DNA of 24,872 nucleotides from Methanoregula sp. (lineage in GTDB: Archaea > Halobacteriota > Methanomicrobia > Methanomicrobiales > Methanospirillaceae): NCBI GenBank assembly GCA_023228295.1, contig JALOBP010000045.1, positions 642 through 25,513 of the forward strand, given 5' to 3'. Position 1 is the stretch's first letter; the number at the start of each line of letters is the position of its first letter. The translations under genes were made by a program, and so were the position numbers. Below are positions 7,544 through 15,083 of this stretch, in pieces. The notes under the pieces were generated by a model. The model was not told the origin of the DNA, ran no database searches, and saw nothing but the letters and a program-made list of their open reading frames with translations.

Positions 7544-8221
7544 ATGCTTACCTGCGACCTGCATGTGCACACCAGTTATTCCAAAGACGGCGAGAGCAGC
7601 GTCGAGGATATTCTCCGGATGGCTGAAGAGGTTGGCCTTGATGCCATCGCCATCACGGATCACGATTCGGTGGAGGGGGCAAAGATGGCTCTTACCATCC
7701 CGTCCTCCGTGCTGGTCATCCCGGGCATCGAAGTCTCGACAAGGCAGGGCCACCTCCTTGTCCTCGGGGTTACTGAGATCATCCCCGCGGGCCTCGATGT
7801 TGTCGATACGGTTCAAATCGCCCGGAGGATGGGAGCGCTCCTGATCCTTCCCCACCCTTATCACATCTGGCGCCACGGTGTAGCCCGGCGCAAGAAAGCG
7901 GGGATGGCCGTTGTGGATGCGATCGAATCTTTCAACAGCAGGTATATCGTCGGATCTGCCAACAACAAGGCAGCACGGATCGCAAAACGGCTGGGCAAGC
8001 CCTGTGTCGGAGGAAGTGATGCCCACAATGCGAAGTTCGTGGGTTTTGGCCGGACCTATGTGGATGCTGAGAAGAATGTCCCTGCCATCCTTGATGCGAT
8101 CCGGGCCGGAAAAGTCTCCTGCGGCGGAACAAAGACGCCGTTGCGCACCTATACCCGACAGTCCCTTTCCAACACATGGCGGAAGATCAAACGGATAACA
8201 CGGCACGTGCAGCTCCGGTAA
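7544..8221 (+). CDS. PHP-domain metal-dependent phosphoesterase
   Basis: A 225-residue PHP domain protein. The metal-binding motifs appear in order: HVH (His7, His9), TDHD near residue 40, a glutamate in PGIEVST, HPYH near residue 104, and GSDAH near residue 160. The family hydrolyses phosphoesters such as nucleoside 3',5'-bisphosphates, histidinol phosphate or 5'-phosphorylated RNA ends; the stand-alone archaeal form is uncharacterised. The C-terminal 30 residues are basic. Its end overlaps the next gene, truA, by 46 nt in another frame, so a link with RNA metabolism is possible but unproven. Confidence 0.8.
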   Translation: MLTCDLHVHTSYSKDGESSVEDILRMAEEVGLDAIAITDHDSVEGAKMALTIPSSVLVIPGIEVSTRQGHLLVLGVTEIIPAGLDVVDTVQIARRMGALLILPHPYHIWRHGVARRKKAGMAVVDAIESFNSRYIVGSANNKAARIAKRLGKPCVGGSDAHNAKFVGFGRTYVDAEKNVPAILDAIRAGKVSCGGTKTPLRTYTRQSLSNTWRKIKRITRHVQLR

Positions 8222-9006
8222 GGCTTGCATTTTGCGTATCCTATCTCGGGAGCAGGTTCTTTGGCTCCCAGATGCAGGCCACGAGCCGGACGGTCGAGGG
8301 GGAGTTTGTTGCAACCTGTAAGCGGCTGAGTCTCTTTGATGACTGGCGGCAGGCAGGGTTCCTGTTTGCAGGCCGGACCGACCGGGGTGTCCATGCCCGC
8401 AGGCAGGTAGCCGCGTTTTCAACGGATGCGCCGGAGCGGGCGATCCAGACGATCAATACCCAGCTCCCTCCGGATTGCTGGTGCACCGGGTACGCAGAAG
8501 TACCGGTCTCATTCCATCCCCGGTATGATGCGAAATCCCGGACTTACAGGTATTATTTCCAGGAACCCCCAAAAGACATGGATCGCATGAACCGTGCAGC
8601 AGCCCGGTTCATCGGGAGCCACAATTTTACCAACTTTGCCCGTGTCAGGGACAAGAACCCGTTCCGGACGATCCATGCTGCGGGAGCACGGGAAGAAGAC
8701 GGGTTTGGGTTTTTCGAGGTTACTGCGGAGAGTTTCCTCTGGCACCAGGTTCGCTCCATGGTGGCAGCCCTCCTCGATATCGGGAACGGGAACGCACCTG
8801 AAGAATCAATAACCCTGCTGCTGGATGGCCCCTCGGACCGGCCGCTCCAGCCAGCACCGGCCGAGGGGCTGATCCTCTGGGATATCGATGTCGGGATCGC
8901 GTGGACGCCGCTTCCGGAACGTGATCGGAGTACAAAATTCATGGATCATCTCTGCCATCACCATGCGCTCATGGAAAAAGTCTGCCGGACCCTGAATAAT
9001 CCGTAA
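8176..9006 (+). CDS. truA: tRNA pseudouridine(38-40) synthase
   Basis: A 276-residue TruA-family enzyme that converts U38-U40 in the tRNA anticodon stem to pseudouridine. The catalytic motif FAGRTDRGVHA gives Asp69 as nucleophile. Other landmarks: VSYLGSRFFGSQMQ near the start, RTYRYYF around residue 120, and FLWHQVRSMVAAL near residue 190. The only plausible ATG is at 8176, inside the end of the PHP gene; the next methionine falls after the conserved first strand. The 46-nt overlap therefore seems real. Convergent with the malic enzyme gene. Confidence 0.92.
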   Translation: MAEDQTDNTARAAPVRLAFCVSYLGSRFFGSQMQATSRTVEGEFVATCKRLSLFDDWRQAGFLFAGRTDRGVHARRQVAAFSTDAPERAIQTINTQLPPDCWCTGYAEVPVSFHPRYDAKSRTYRYYFQEPPKDMDRMNRAAARFIGSHNFTNFARVRDKNPFRTIHAAGAREEDGFGFFEVTAESFLWHQVRSMVAALLDIGNGNAPEESITLLLDGPSDRPLQPAPAEGLILWDIDVGIAWTPLPERDRSTKFMDHLCHHHALMEKVCRTLNNP

Positions 9007-9035
9007 CGGCGGTTGAGCCATCCCAATAATTTTCT

Positions 9036-10244
9036 TCAGTCAAATGACCGGGCACAACCGCTCGTGATCGCGGCGGCACTCACTGCTTTTGCAACTGCTG
9101 TGACAACGTCCCGGTCAAGAACCGGCGGGAGTATCCGGTTCTTCTGCGGGTGCAGGACGTAATCGGCAAGGGCATGGGCGGCCGCGACTTTCATCTCGTC
9201 CGAGATCCGGGTGGCGTGCACATCAAGAGCTCCCCGGAATATCCCCGGGAAGGCGAGTGCGTAATTGATTTGGTTGGGGTACTCGCCCCGTCCTGTCCCG
9301 ACAATGGCGGCACCGGCCATGAGGGCATCGTGGGGCAGGATCTCCGGTACCGGGTTTGCCATCGCGAAGATGACCGGGTCCTGGTTCATGGACCGGACCA
9401 TCGCGGGTGTGATGATTGCCGGGACCGAGACGCCGATACAGACATCGGCTCCACCCATGGCATCCTCAAGCGTGCCGGTCCTTCCGCTGCGGTTGGTCTG
9501 CCCCGCGATGATGAACTTGTACTTGTTGGCGTACAGCCCCTCGCGGTTGCGGTGGATGATACCTTTCGAGTCGCAGACAATGATGTCGTTCACGCTGCTG
9601 CAAAGGTCCGGGTTGTACCCGATGCAGCGGAGCATGCGGGTGATGGCATACCCGGCAGCGCCGGCCCCGCTTACCACGATATTGAGATCTTCGAACCGCT
9701 TGCCGGTGACCCGGCAGGCATTGATGAGGGCGGCAAGTACTACAACGGCCGTTCCGTGCTGGTCGTCATGCATCACCGGGATACCGATACCCTGTAATGC
9801 CTCCTCGATCTCAAAACACCGGGGGGCTGAGATATCCTCGAGCGCGATGCCGCCAAAGACCGGCGCAATGTTCCTGATATCCTCGGCAATACCCTTGTGG
9901 GCTTTTTCAAAACAGATGGGAAATGCATCGATATCGGCAAGTTTCCTGAAGAGGAGGGCTTTGCCTTCCATCACGGGGATTGCAGCATGTCCCCCGACAT
10001 TCCCGAGCGAGAGCACCCGGGAACCGTCCGTGACAATGGCGATAGTATTGGCCTTGAGCGTGTACTTGTAAGCGAGATTTTTATCTCTGGCAATCTCCCG
10101 GCAGACCGCTGCAACCCCGGGGGTGTAGGCAAGCGAGAGATCGTGCCTGTTCCTGATAGGCACCTTGGAATAGACTTCGATCTTGCCGTGGTGCTTTTCA
10201 TGGAGTTCGACGGACTCCGTGTAAATATCCTTCTTCTGGCTCAT
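9036..10244 (-). CDS. Malic enzyme (oxaloacetate-decarboxylating malate dehydrogenase)
   Basis: A 402-residue protein of the short prokaryotic malic enzyme type: malate plus NAD(P)+ to pyruvate plus CO2. Seen in order: LAYTPGVAAVCREI, IVTDGSRVLSLGNVGG, MEGKALLFRKLADIDAFPI, the metal-binding DDQHGTA near residue 160, and the Rossmann motif VVSGAGAAGYAI near 190. The cofactor cannot be assigned firmly. A TATA-like ATGAATTAAC is centred about 26 nt before the ATG, so the mRNA is probably leaderless. It follows the arsC terminator on the same strand as a separate unit. Confidence 0.92.
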   Translation of the reverse strand: MSQKKDIYTESVELHEKHHGKIEVYSKVPIRNRHDLSLAYTPGVAAVCREIARDKNLAYKYTLKANTIAIVTDGSRVLSLGNVGGHAAIPVMEGKALLFRKLADIDAFPICFEKAHKGIAEDIRNIAPVFGGIALEDISAPRCFEIEEALQGIGIPVMHDDQHGTAVVVLAALINACRVTGKRFEDLNIVVSGAGAAGYAITRMLRCIGYNPDLCSSVNDIIVCDSKGIIHRNREGLYANKYKFIIAGQTNRSGRTGTLEDAMGGADVCIGVSVPAIITPAMVRSMNQDPVIFAMANPVPEILPHDALMAGAAIVGTGRGEYPNQINYALAFPGIFRGALDVHATRISDEMKVAAAHALADYVLHPQKNRILPPVLDRDVVTAVAKAVSAAAITSGCARSFD

Positions 10245-10264
10245 GGCACTCAGGCGCCCGGGAG

Positions 10265-10275
10265 GGTTAATTCAT
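10265..10275 (-). promoter_or_regulatory. TATA box of the malic enzyme gene
   Basis: Minus-strand ATGAATTAACC sits about 26 nt before the start codon at 10244, compatible with a leaderless transcript. Confidence 0.4.
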
Positions 10276-10307
10276 TGAATGCGATGGCAGTTCATCAATG
10301 TTGTTGT

Positions 10308-10314
10308 AAAAAAA
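10308..10314 (-). terminator. T7 terminator of the hgc-arsC operon
   Basis: A run of seven T on the minus strand starts 5 nt after the arsC stop codon, and the next gene has its own TATA box. Confidence 0.55.
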
Positions 10315-10318
10315 GGAT

Positions 10319-10732
10319 TTATCCAAAGGTGGCATCGATCCATGCCGCGATCTCGTCCCGGACCATCCGGTAGCCATCAAGGATCTCTTCATCGGTGCCC
10401 GGGCCAAGGTGGGGATCAGGAAATCCCCGGTGGATTGTCTTTTTTGCCCCGGGCACGATCGGGCATACGGCACGGGCCTTATCACAGAGCGTGATTGCAA
10501 TATCGAATGTGGTCCCCTCATATTCTGCAAGGGTTTTTGACCAGTGGCGGGAGATATCGATCCCGATCTCCTGCATCACGGTAATTGCCCGTGTACTGAC
10601 TTTCGACTGGCGGGTACCGGCCGAGAAGACCTCGTACCGGTTCCCATACTTTTTCCGGAGCAATCCCTCGGCCATCTGGGAACGTGCAGCGTTTGCCGTG
10701 CAAACGAAGAGGATCCGTGTTTTCTGGGTCAT
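10319..10732 (-). CDS. arsC: Arsenate reductase, low-molecular-weight phosphatase (thioredoxin-type ArsC) family
   Basis: A 137-residue protein with the phosphatase P-loop CTANAARS (Cys11 to Arg17) at the N-terminus, and the two extra redox cysteines Cys83 and Cys90 in LCDKARAVC, which mark arsenate reductases of the pI258/Bacillus type rather than plain tyrosine phosphatases. The catalytic Asp-Pro (FPDPH, Asp106) is present. It reduces arsenate to arsenite using three cysteines and thioredoxin. Its ATG overlaps the hgcB stop by ATGA, so it belongs to the hgc operon. No arsenite efflux pump or ArsR is seen in the window. Confidence 0.88.
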   Translation of the reverse strand: MTQKTRILFVCTANAARSQMAEGLLRKKYGNRYEVFSAGTRQSKVSTRAITVMQEIGIDISRHWSKTLAEYEGTTFDIAITLCDKARAVCPIVPGAKKTIHRGFPDPHLGPGTDEEILDGYRMVRDEIAAWIDATFG

Positions 10733-11067
10733 TTATCTTCAGAGCCACATGACTCTTCCTTTGGCGTGCCACAACAGGAACCATCGTCCCCGCCGCAGCT
10801 GCACTCCCCGCTGTCCATATCCTTGCCTCGCAGCGCAGCACTAATCATAGCCCATGCACACCCGACGCCGCTCTGTACCGTGATAGCCTGCACCGGACAG
10901 TTGAGAGTGCAGGCACCGCATTCCATACAGGAAGCCGGCCGGGCGAGTTCGACATGATCCGCCCCGTCGGAAAAGACCGCGTGAGGGCATACCTGCATGC
11001 AGCGCCGGCAGTTGATGCACCGCTCCGTGTCCAATGCCAGAGTGGTCTCCTGGTACGAATCAAACAT
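10729..11067 (-). CDS. hgcB: Mercury methylation ferredoxin HgcB
   Basis: A 112-residue ferredoxin with two [4Fe-4S] motifs: Cys17-x2-Cys20-x2-Cys23-x3-Cys27 and Cys47-x2-Cys50-x2-Cys53-x3-Cys57. The second carries CMECGAC, the conserved HgcB signature. Cys70 follows the cluster domain as in known HgcB, and the tail is rich in cysteine (89, 91, the pair 98-99, and 107), corresponding to the C-terminal cysteine pair of HgcB proposed to handle Hg(II). It supplies electrons to the HgcA corrinoid for methylmercury formation. Its start overlaps the hgcA stop by one base (TGATG) and its end overlaps arsC. Confidence 0.9.
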   Translation of the reverse strand: MFDSYQETTLALDTERCINCRRCMQVCPHAVFSDGADHVELARPASCMECGACTLNCPVQAITVQSGVGCAWAMISAALRGKDMDSGECSCGGDDGSCCGTPKEESCGSEDK

Positions 11068-12137
11068 CAGATCACCCCGATGAACCGGCTCACGGCAAGG
11101 ACGATCCCGAGAATCACACCAACACCGGCCATAAGTGCCATGACCGGTACATACCGGAATATCTCTTTTCTCACACCGGTTCGGGAGGTGAACGTTGTCG
11201 AGCCCGTGAAGTTCAGGGCAAGGTACGCGGTCACGGCCGGCATGATCAGGAGTGGTATAATGGCACCGGCAACTGCTGCCCAGCCGGGCAGTGCCGGGGA
11301 CTGGTAAAATGCAACAACAAACGGGACCGCGACAATCCCCCCGAGAATGAGGCCTTTGGTCGAGAAGTCCTTTGTCGGGATGACCGTCAGGAATGTCGGG
11401 AAGAGGATCGTACCTGTAACCACTGCGGCAATAGTTGCAAGTGCTGCAACGGGACCGGCGAGGAACCAGAGTACGACTGCAATAATAATGGCCGGCAGGG
11501 CAACATGGACGAGTTCTACAGGACTGAGGACGATCCGGTCCTTTAAGGGAAACTCGACCCTCCGCATAGCCGGTGTTGCTTTGTGGTTCTTAAGATATTC
11601 CGGAAGGTCCCGGGCACGGACCGGACCGTATTCTACCATAAACCCGGACTTGCGCAGCACTTCCGGCCACGAGATGCCCGGCGCTCCGAGCTGGGGAACG
11701 ATGATCTTCTTGTGGTTTATAACCACGGAAAGATCGGTCACTGCTATCCTCCGGACCAGTTCTTCTGTACCGAATGTGCCTTTACCTGCGGCGCACCAGA
11801 CATTGATCCCTTTTGTATCCATTACAAGAATCCATGCATCTATCCCGGCAAGTGCGGACCGCAGGGCATCGAAGCTGAGCGTGTAATTTGCCGAGGCAAA
11901 GACCGGGGATTCCGGTGACGGGTTCCCGAGCCGGTACAGGCCGGGTTCCACCCGGTGATCGCCGCGCCGCACTGCCCAGCGGGCAAGGAAGTGGTCGAGC
12001 CGGTTGGCCGTGGTGATGGTACTGTCCGTTGTCCGGATTACCGGTGGTGAAGCGGGATTGCCGCAGGTACATGGCGAAGTGTTCTCCTGTGGCATGCAGG
12101 AACAGCATGACTGCCCGGTTATGGTATCATTTTCCAT
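11067..12137 (-). CDS. hgcA: Mercury methylation corrinoid protein HgcA
   Basis: A 356-residue protein. The cytoplasmic corrinoid-binding domain (about 45-190) contains the diagnostic NVWCAAGK (Asn112-Lys119; Cys115 is the cobalt ligand). The C-terminal half (about 205-356) has about five membrane helices, with FTGSTTFTSRTGV before the last. HgcA is thought to transfer a methyl group from its corrinoid to Hg(II). The first 26 residues are unusual: five cysteines (11, 12, 14, 23, 25) in QSCCSCMP and PCTCGN. A good Shine-Dalgarno site, GAGGGA (12144-12149), lies before the ATG, 13 nt after the upstream regulator stop. Confidence 0.93.
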   Translation of the reverse strand: MENDTITGQSCCSCMPQENTSPCTCGNPASPPVIRTTDSTITTANRLDHFLARWAVRRGDHRVEPGLYRLGNPSPESPVFASANYTLSFDALRSALAGIDAWILVMDTKGINVWCAAGKGTFGTEELVRRIAVTDLSVVINHKKIIVPQLGAPGISWPEVLRKSGFMVEYGPVRARDLPEYLKNHKATPAMRRVEFPLKDRIVLSPVELVHVALPAIIIAVVLWFLAGPVAALATIAAVVTGTILFPTFLTVIPTKDFSTKGLILGGIVAVPFVVAFYQSPALPGWAAVAGAIIPLLIMPAVTAYLALNFTGSTTFTSRTGVRKEIFRYVPVMALMAGVGVILGIVLAVSRFIGVI

Positions 12138-12150
12138 GAATTTTCCCTCG

Positions 12151-12438
12151 TTAATCCCGCTCGTTCAGGACCGGCCCGAGCACATCCTTTACCATACCGC
12201 TCAGGTTCTCAACTTTCATCAGCGCAAGGCAGCATACGCTGCCGTTTTTCTCCCAGCTTATCAGGGCGAGTTTGTCGCCGGTTTTTATCCCGGCCTTCTC
12301 CCGCACATCCTTGGGAAGCACCATCTGGCCTCGGTCATCCACCGAAAGGATTGATTCAACCTTGCATCCGGAACCCGGTGCACACCCGAATTCGCTGCCG
12401 GTCGGAGTACACCCGGCACTGCTGTTTTTCTTTGTCAT
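12151..12438 (-). CDS. AbrB/SpoVT-like protein upstream of hgcA (HgcAB-associated)
   Basis: A 95-residue protein with an AbrB/SpoVT (MazE-like) swapped-hairpin DNA-binding domain at about residues 28-73: LSVDDRGQMVLPKDVREKAG followed by GDKLALI. Ahead of it is a tail with Cys10, Cys19 and Cys25, and a vicinal Cys69-Cys70 pair ends the domain. I recall a family named HgcAB-associated protein with this character, but cannot verify it here. As first gene of the operon, with a palindrome upstream of its promoter, it is a likely autoregulator that might sense thiophilic metal. That role is inference. Confidence 0.75.
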   Translation of the reverse strand: MTKKNSSAGCTPTGSEFGCAPGSGCKVESILSVDDRGQMVLPKDVREKAGIKTGDKLALISWEKNGSVCCLALMKVENLSGMVKDVLGPVLNERD

Positions 12439-12470
12439 AATCGTTCCGGTTACCAGATTGCCTTTCGCAA

Positions 12471-12478
12471 TATTTATA
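12471..12478 (-). promoter_or_regulatory. TATA box of the hgc operon
   Basis: Minus-strand TATAAATA is a near-consensus archaeal TATA box, placing transcription start about 10 nt before the regulator's ATG at 12438. Confidence 0.65.
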
Positions 12479-12484
12479 CTTTTC

Positions 12485-12512
12485 AGAAAAATCAGAAATT
12501 TCTAATTTTTCT
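12485..12512. promoter_or_regulatory. 28-bp palindrome upstream of the hgc TATA box (candidate operator)
   Basis: The left arm AGAAAAATCAGAAA (12485-12498) and right arm TTTCTAATTTTTCT (12499-12512) are inverted complements with one mismatch in 14. It begins 7 bp upstream of the hgc TATA box and stands between the hgc operon and the divergent Cys-cluster gene. The size and symmetry suit a dimeric regulator such as the AbrB-like protein encoded next to it. Confidence 0.55.
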
Positions 12513-12609
12513 CGATCATGGGCCGGACCATGATTGATCCCCCGATACCCCCTGGTGGGGTGAAGTGCCGCAATCCCTTTTTCCCTACGGGGCAATACTC
12601 ACACCAGCA

Positions 12610-13119
12610 ATGGCCGTGTTTGAATGTGACCGGTGCGGGAAATGCTGCATGAGTCTTGGCGCTCTTATTACCATCGAGCGCCAGCTGAATGACCGGGATT
12701 ACTACTGTCGCAGTAAAATCGATAATACGGTCTTTCCCGTCTGCGTTGATCCGGCTTACCGCGAAGAGATTGCCGATGAATATGACGAGGGAGTGCCTGC
12801 ACACTCCGGCCCGGAGAAACTGCCATGCCGGTTCCTGCGCAGGTCTCGTGATGGTGATGGAACAACCTGTGCAATCTACGAGACCCGGCCAAAGGTCTGC
12901 CGGGATTTTTGCTGCTACAGGCTGCTCATCCGCAACCGTGAAGGTGTTGTCTGCGGAAAAGTTATCGGGAAAAATACCATTCGTACGGAGGATGCTGCTC
13001 TTGAAAAACTCTGGAACGATCAGGTAACGGTACTCCCGTATGAGGATCCTGCTGCATGGACAAAAAACGTGTCCGGGATCCTGGAAGAACACGACTATCG
13101 TGCAGATCCCGTAGAGTAA
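12610..13119 (+). CDS. YkgJ-type cysteine cluster protein
   Basis: A 169-residue protein starting FECDRCGKCCMSLG, the N-terminal C-x2-C-x2-CC motif of the YkgJ (zinc/iron-chelating) family. The second half holds the paired motif: PCRFLRR, TTCAIYETRPKVCRDFCC. Members probably bind an iron or iron-sulfur centre; function is unknown. The ATG at 12610 is preferred over an earlier one at 12565, because the family starts right at the cysteine motif. It is divergent from the hgc operon, sharing the intergenic region with the palindrome. Its stop is only 2 nt from that of the convergent trpA. Confidence 0.8.
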   Translation: MAVFECDRCGKCCMSLGALITIERQLNDRDYYCRSKIDNTVFPVCVDPAYREEIADEYDEGVPAHSGPEKLPCRFLRRSRDGDGTTCAIYETRPKVCRDFCCYRLLIRNREGVVCGKVIGKNTIRTEDAALEKLWNDQVTVLPYEDPAAWTKNVSGILEEHDYRADPVE

Positions 13120-13121
13120 AA

Positions 13122-13910
13122 TCAGATGGCTTTTTTCATCCTTTCAACGTAGGCTTTCAGATCCCGTTCCATTGCGTCTGGACTGCCCAGGTTCTTTCCG
13201 ACAATATCAACGATGGCACTGCCCACAATGACTCCGTCAGCCCCGGCACTGGTGCAGGTTTTTGCATGGTCGGGTGTCGAGATGCCAAATCCTAGGGCAA
13301 GTGGTATCTTCGTGTGTTTCCGAACTCTTGAGAGGAGATCAAGCGCACCGGACGATACCGTATCCCGGACCCCCGTAACCCCGAGGACTGCAACGAGGTA
13401 GAGGTAGCCCTTTGCCCGTGCGGCGATCTTTTTGATCCGCTCATTGGAGGTTGTCTGGGCGACGAGGAAGATTGTGTCAATCCCGTACCTGGTGGCAATC
13501 TCGTACACATCATCGGACTCCTCGACCGGCATATCCGCGATGAGGATGCCGTCCACACCCGCTTCGCTCGCTTCCCGGTAGAACCGGTCAATACCCCGGT
13601 GATAGATCATGTTGTAATATGCAAGGAAGACGATTGGCACATCGGTATTTTTCCGCAGCTCGCGGACGATGGTAAAGACCGTATCCACTGTTGTTCCGGC
13701 CGCAAGAGACCGTTCATCTGCTTTCTGGATGGTTGGGCCGTCAGCCACCGGGTCCGAGAACGGGACGCCCAGTTCGAGGATATCCGTGCCCCCGTCAATG
13801 AGTGCCCGTGCCGCCCGGATGCAGGTCTCCTTGTCCGGGTCTCCTGCTACCGTAAAGCCGATGAATGTCGGGCGTTTAAGGCGGGTAAAGACCGCATCAA
13901 TCCGTCCCAT
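13122..13910 (-). CDS. trpA: Tryptophan synthase alpha chain
   Basis: A 262-residue TIM-barrel subunit that cleaves indole-3-glycerol phosphate to indole and glyceraldehyde 3-phosphate. The catalytic residues are Glu46 in LELGVPFSDP and Asp57 in ADGPTIQ. The phosphate-binding end is LGFGIST and GVIVGSAIVD. It is the last gene of the operon; its ATG shares one base with the trpB stop region. The channel partner is TrpB encoded directly before it. Confidence 0.95.
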   Translation of the reverse strand: MGRIDAVFTRLKRPTFIGFTVAGDPDKETCIRAARALIDGGTDILELGVPFSDPVADGPTIQKADERSLAAGTTVDTVFTIVRELRKNTDVPIVFLAYYNMIYHRGIDRFYREASEAGVDGILIADMPVEESDDVYEIATRYGIDTIFLVAQTTSNERIKKIAARAKGYLYLVAVLGVTGVRDTVSSGALDLLSRVRKHTKIPLALGFGISTPDHAKTCTSAGADGVIVGSAIVDIVGKNLGSPDAMERDLKAYVERMKKAI

Positions 13911-15082
13911 TAGTGTCTCCCCTGCAATGCTGCCACTTCAGCCACATCCTTGTCTCCGCGACCCGAAAGGTTGATGACAACAATATCATCCCGGTCAAAC
14001 CGGTCCGCGTTTTTCATGACCCATGCAACGGCGTGGGCGGATTCCAGTGCCGGGATGATCCCTTCCTTGCGGGAAAGGTACCTGAATGCATCCAGCACAT
14101 CGGGGTCGTTGACCGCGGTGTAGGTCACCCGTTTTTCATCTTTCAGCATGGAATGTTCAGGGCCGGATCCGGGGTAATCGAGACCCGCGGAGATACTGTG
14201 GGTGGGAAGCACCTGCCCGTCATCGTCCTGAAGCAGGTAGGAGAGAGCCCCGTGGAGGACACCCGCTTCCCCGGCACAGAGCGTGGCCGAGTGCTTACCG
14301 GTCTCGATCCCTTCTCCCCCGGCTTCGACTCCGACCAGTTCCACCTTGTCCTTAATGAACGGGTAGAAGATCCCCATGGCATTCGATCCTCCGCCGACAC
14401 AGGCAACGATGGTATCCGGCAGCCGGCCCTCTTTCTTCATGACCTGCGCACGGGCTTCCTTCCCGATCACGGACTGGAAGTCCCGTACCATCAGGGGGTA
14501 CGGGTGCGGGCCGACAACCGAACCGATCAGGTAATAGGTATCGCGGACATTTGCCACCCAGTCGCGGAGGGCTTCGTTGATGGCATCCTTGAGCGTCTTT
14601 GTCCCCGTCGTGACCGGGATCACCTTTGCACCCATCAGTTCCATCCGGAAGACGTTGAGCGCCTGCCGTTTTGTGTCGATCTCTCCCATGTAAACTTCGA
14701 CCGGCATCCCGAGTACTGCCCCGACAATTGCTGTTGCGACCCCGTGCTGGCCGGCGCCCGTCTCGGCGATGAGACGTTTCTTGCCCATACGTTTTGCATG
14801 CAGCGCCTGCCCGAGCGTGTTGTTGAGTTTGTGGGACCCGCCATGCACGAGATCCTCGCGCTTGAGGTAGATTTTGCAGCCAAGATCTTCCGAGGCGTTC
14901 GGGCAGAACGTGAGCGGGGTCTCCCGACCGGCATATTCTGTCTGCAGCGCAGTTAGGTCCCGGGCAAATCCCGGGTCGCCGCAGACCTTTTCATATCCGG
15001 TCTCCAGTTCGATAAGTGCGTTCATGAGCGTTTCTGAAACGTACTGTCCGCCATATTTCCCGAATCTTCCCTTTTTATCCAT
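13910..15082 (-). CDS. trpB: Tryptophan synthase beta chain
   Basis: A 390-residue PLP enzyme that joins indole and serine to give tryptophan. The PLP lysine is Lys85 in GGSHKLNN; the ETGAGQHG motif follows, and GGGSNAMG binds the cofactor phosphate. Length and the N-terminal KGRFGKYGGQYV fit the TrpB1 type that pairs with TrpA, rather than the longer stand-alone TrpB2. It starts 1 nt after the trpF stop. Confidence 0.96.
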   Translation of the reverse strand: MDKKGRFGKYGGQYVSETLMNALIELETGYEKVCGDPGFARDLTALQTEYAGRETPLTFCPNASEDLGCKIYLKREDLVHGGSHKLNNTLGQALHAKRMGKKRLIAETGAGQHGVATAIVGAVLGMPVEVYMGEIDTKRQALNVFRMELMGAKVIPVTTGTKTLKDAINEALRDWVANVRDTYYLIGSVVGPHPYPLMVRDFQSVIGKEARAQVMKKEGRLPDTIVACVGGGSNAMGIFYPFIKDKVELVGVEAGGEGIETGKHSATLCAGEAGVLHGALSYLLQDDDGQVLPTHSISAGLDYPGSGPEHSMLKDEKRVTYTAVNDPDVLDAFRYLSRKEGIIPALESAHAVAWVMKNADRFDRDDIVVINLSGRGDKDVAEVAALQGRH

Positions 15083-15083
15083 G

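Noticed and set aside
13913..14956. Long open frame (347 codons) on the plus strand across trpB
   Set aside because: It is the antisense shadow of trpB; the protein lacks any recognisable domain, and such frames are common in GC-rich genes. The same holds for the long plus-strand frame over trpD (16495-17523).
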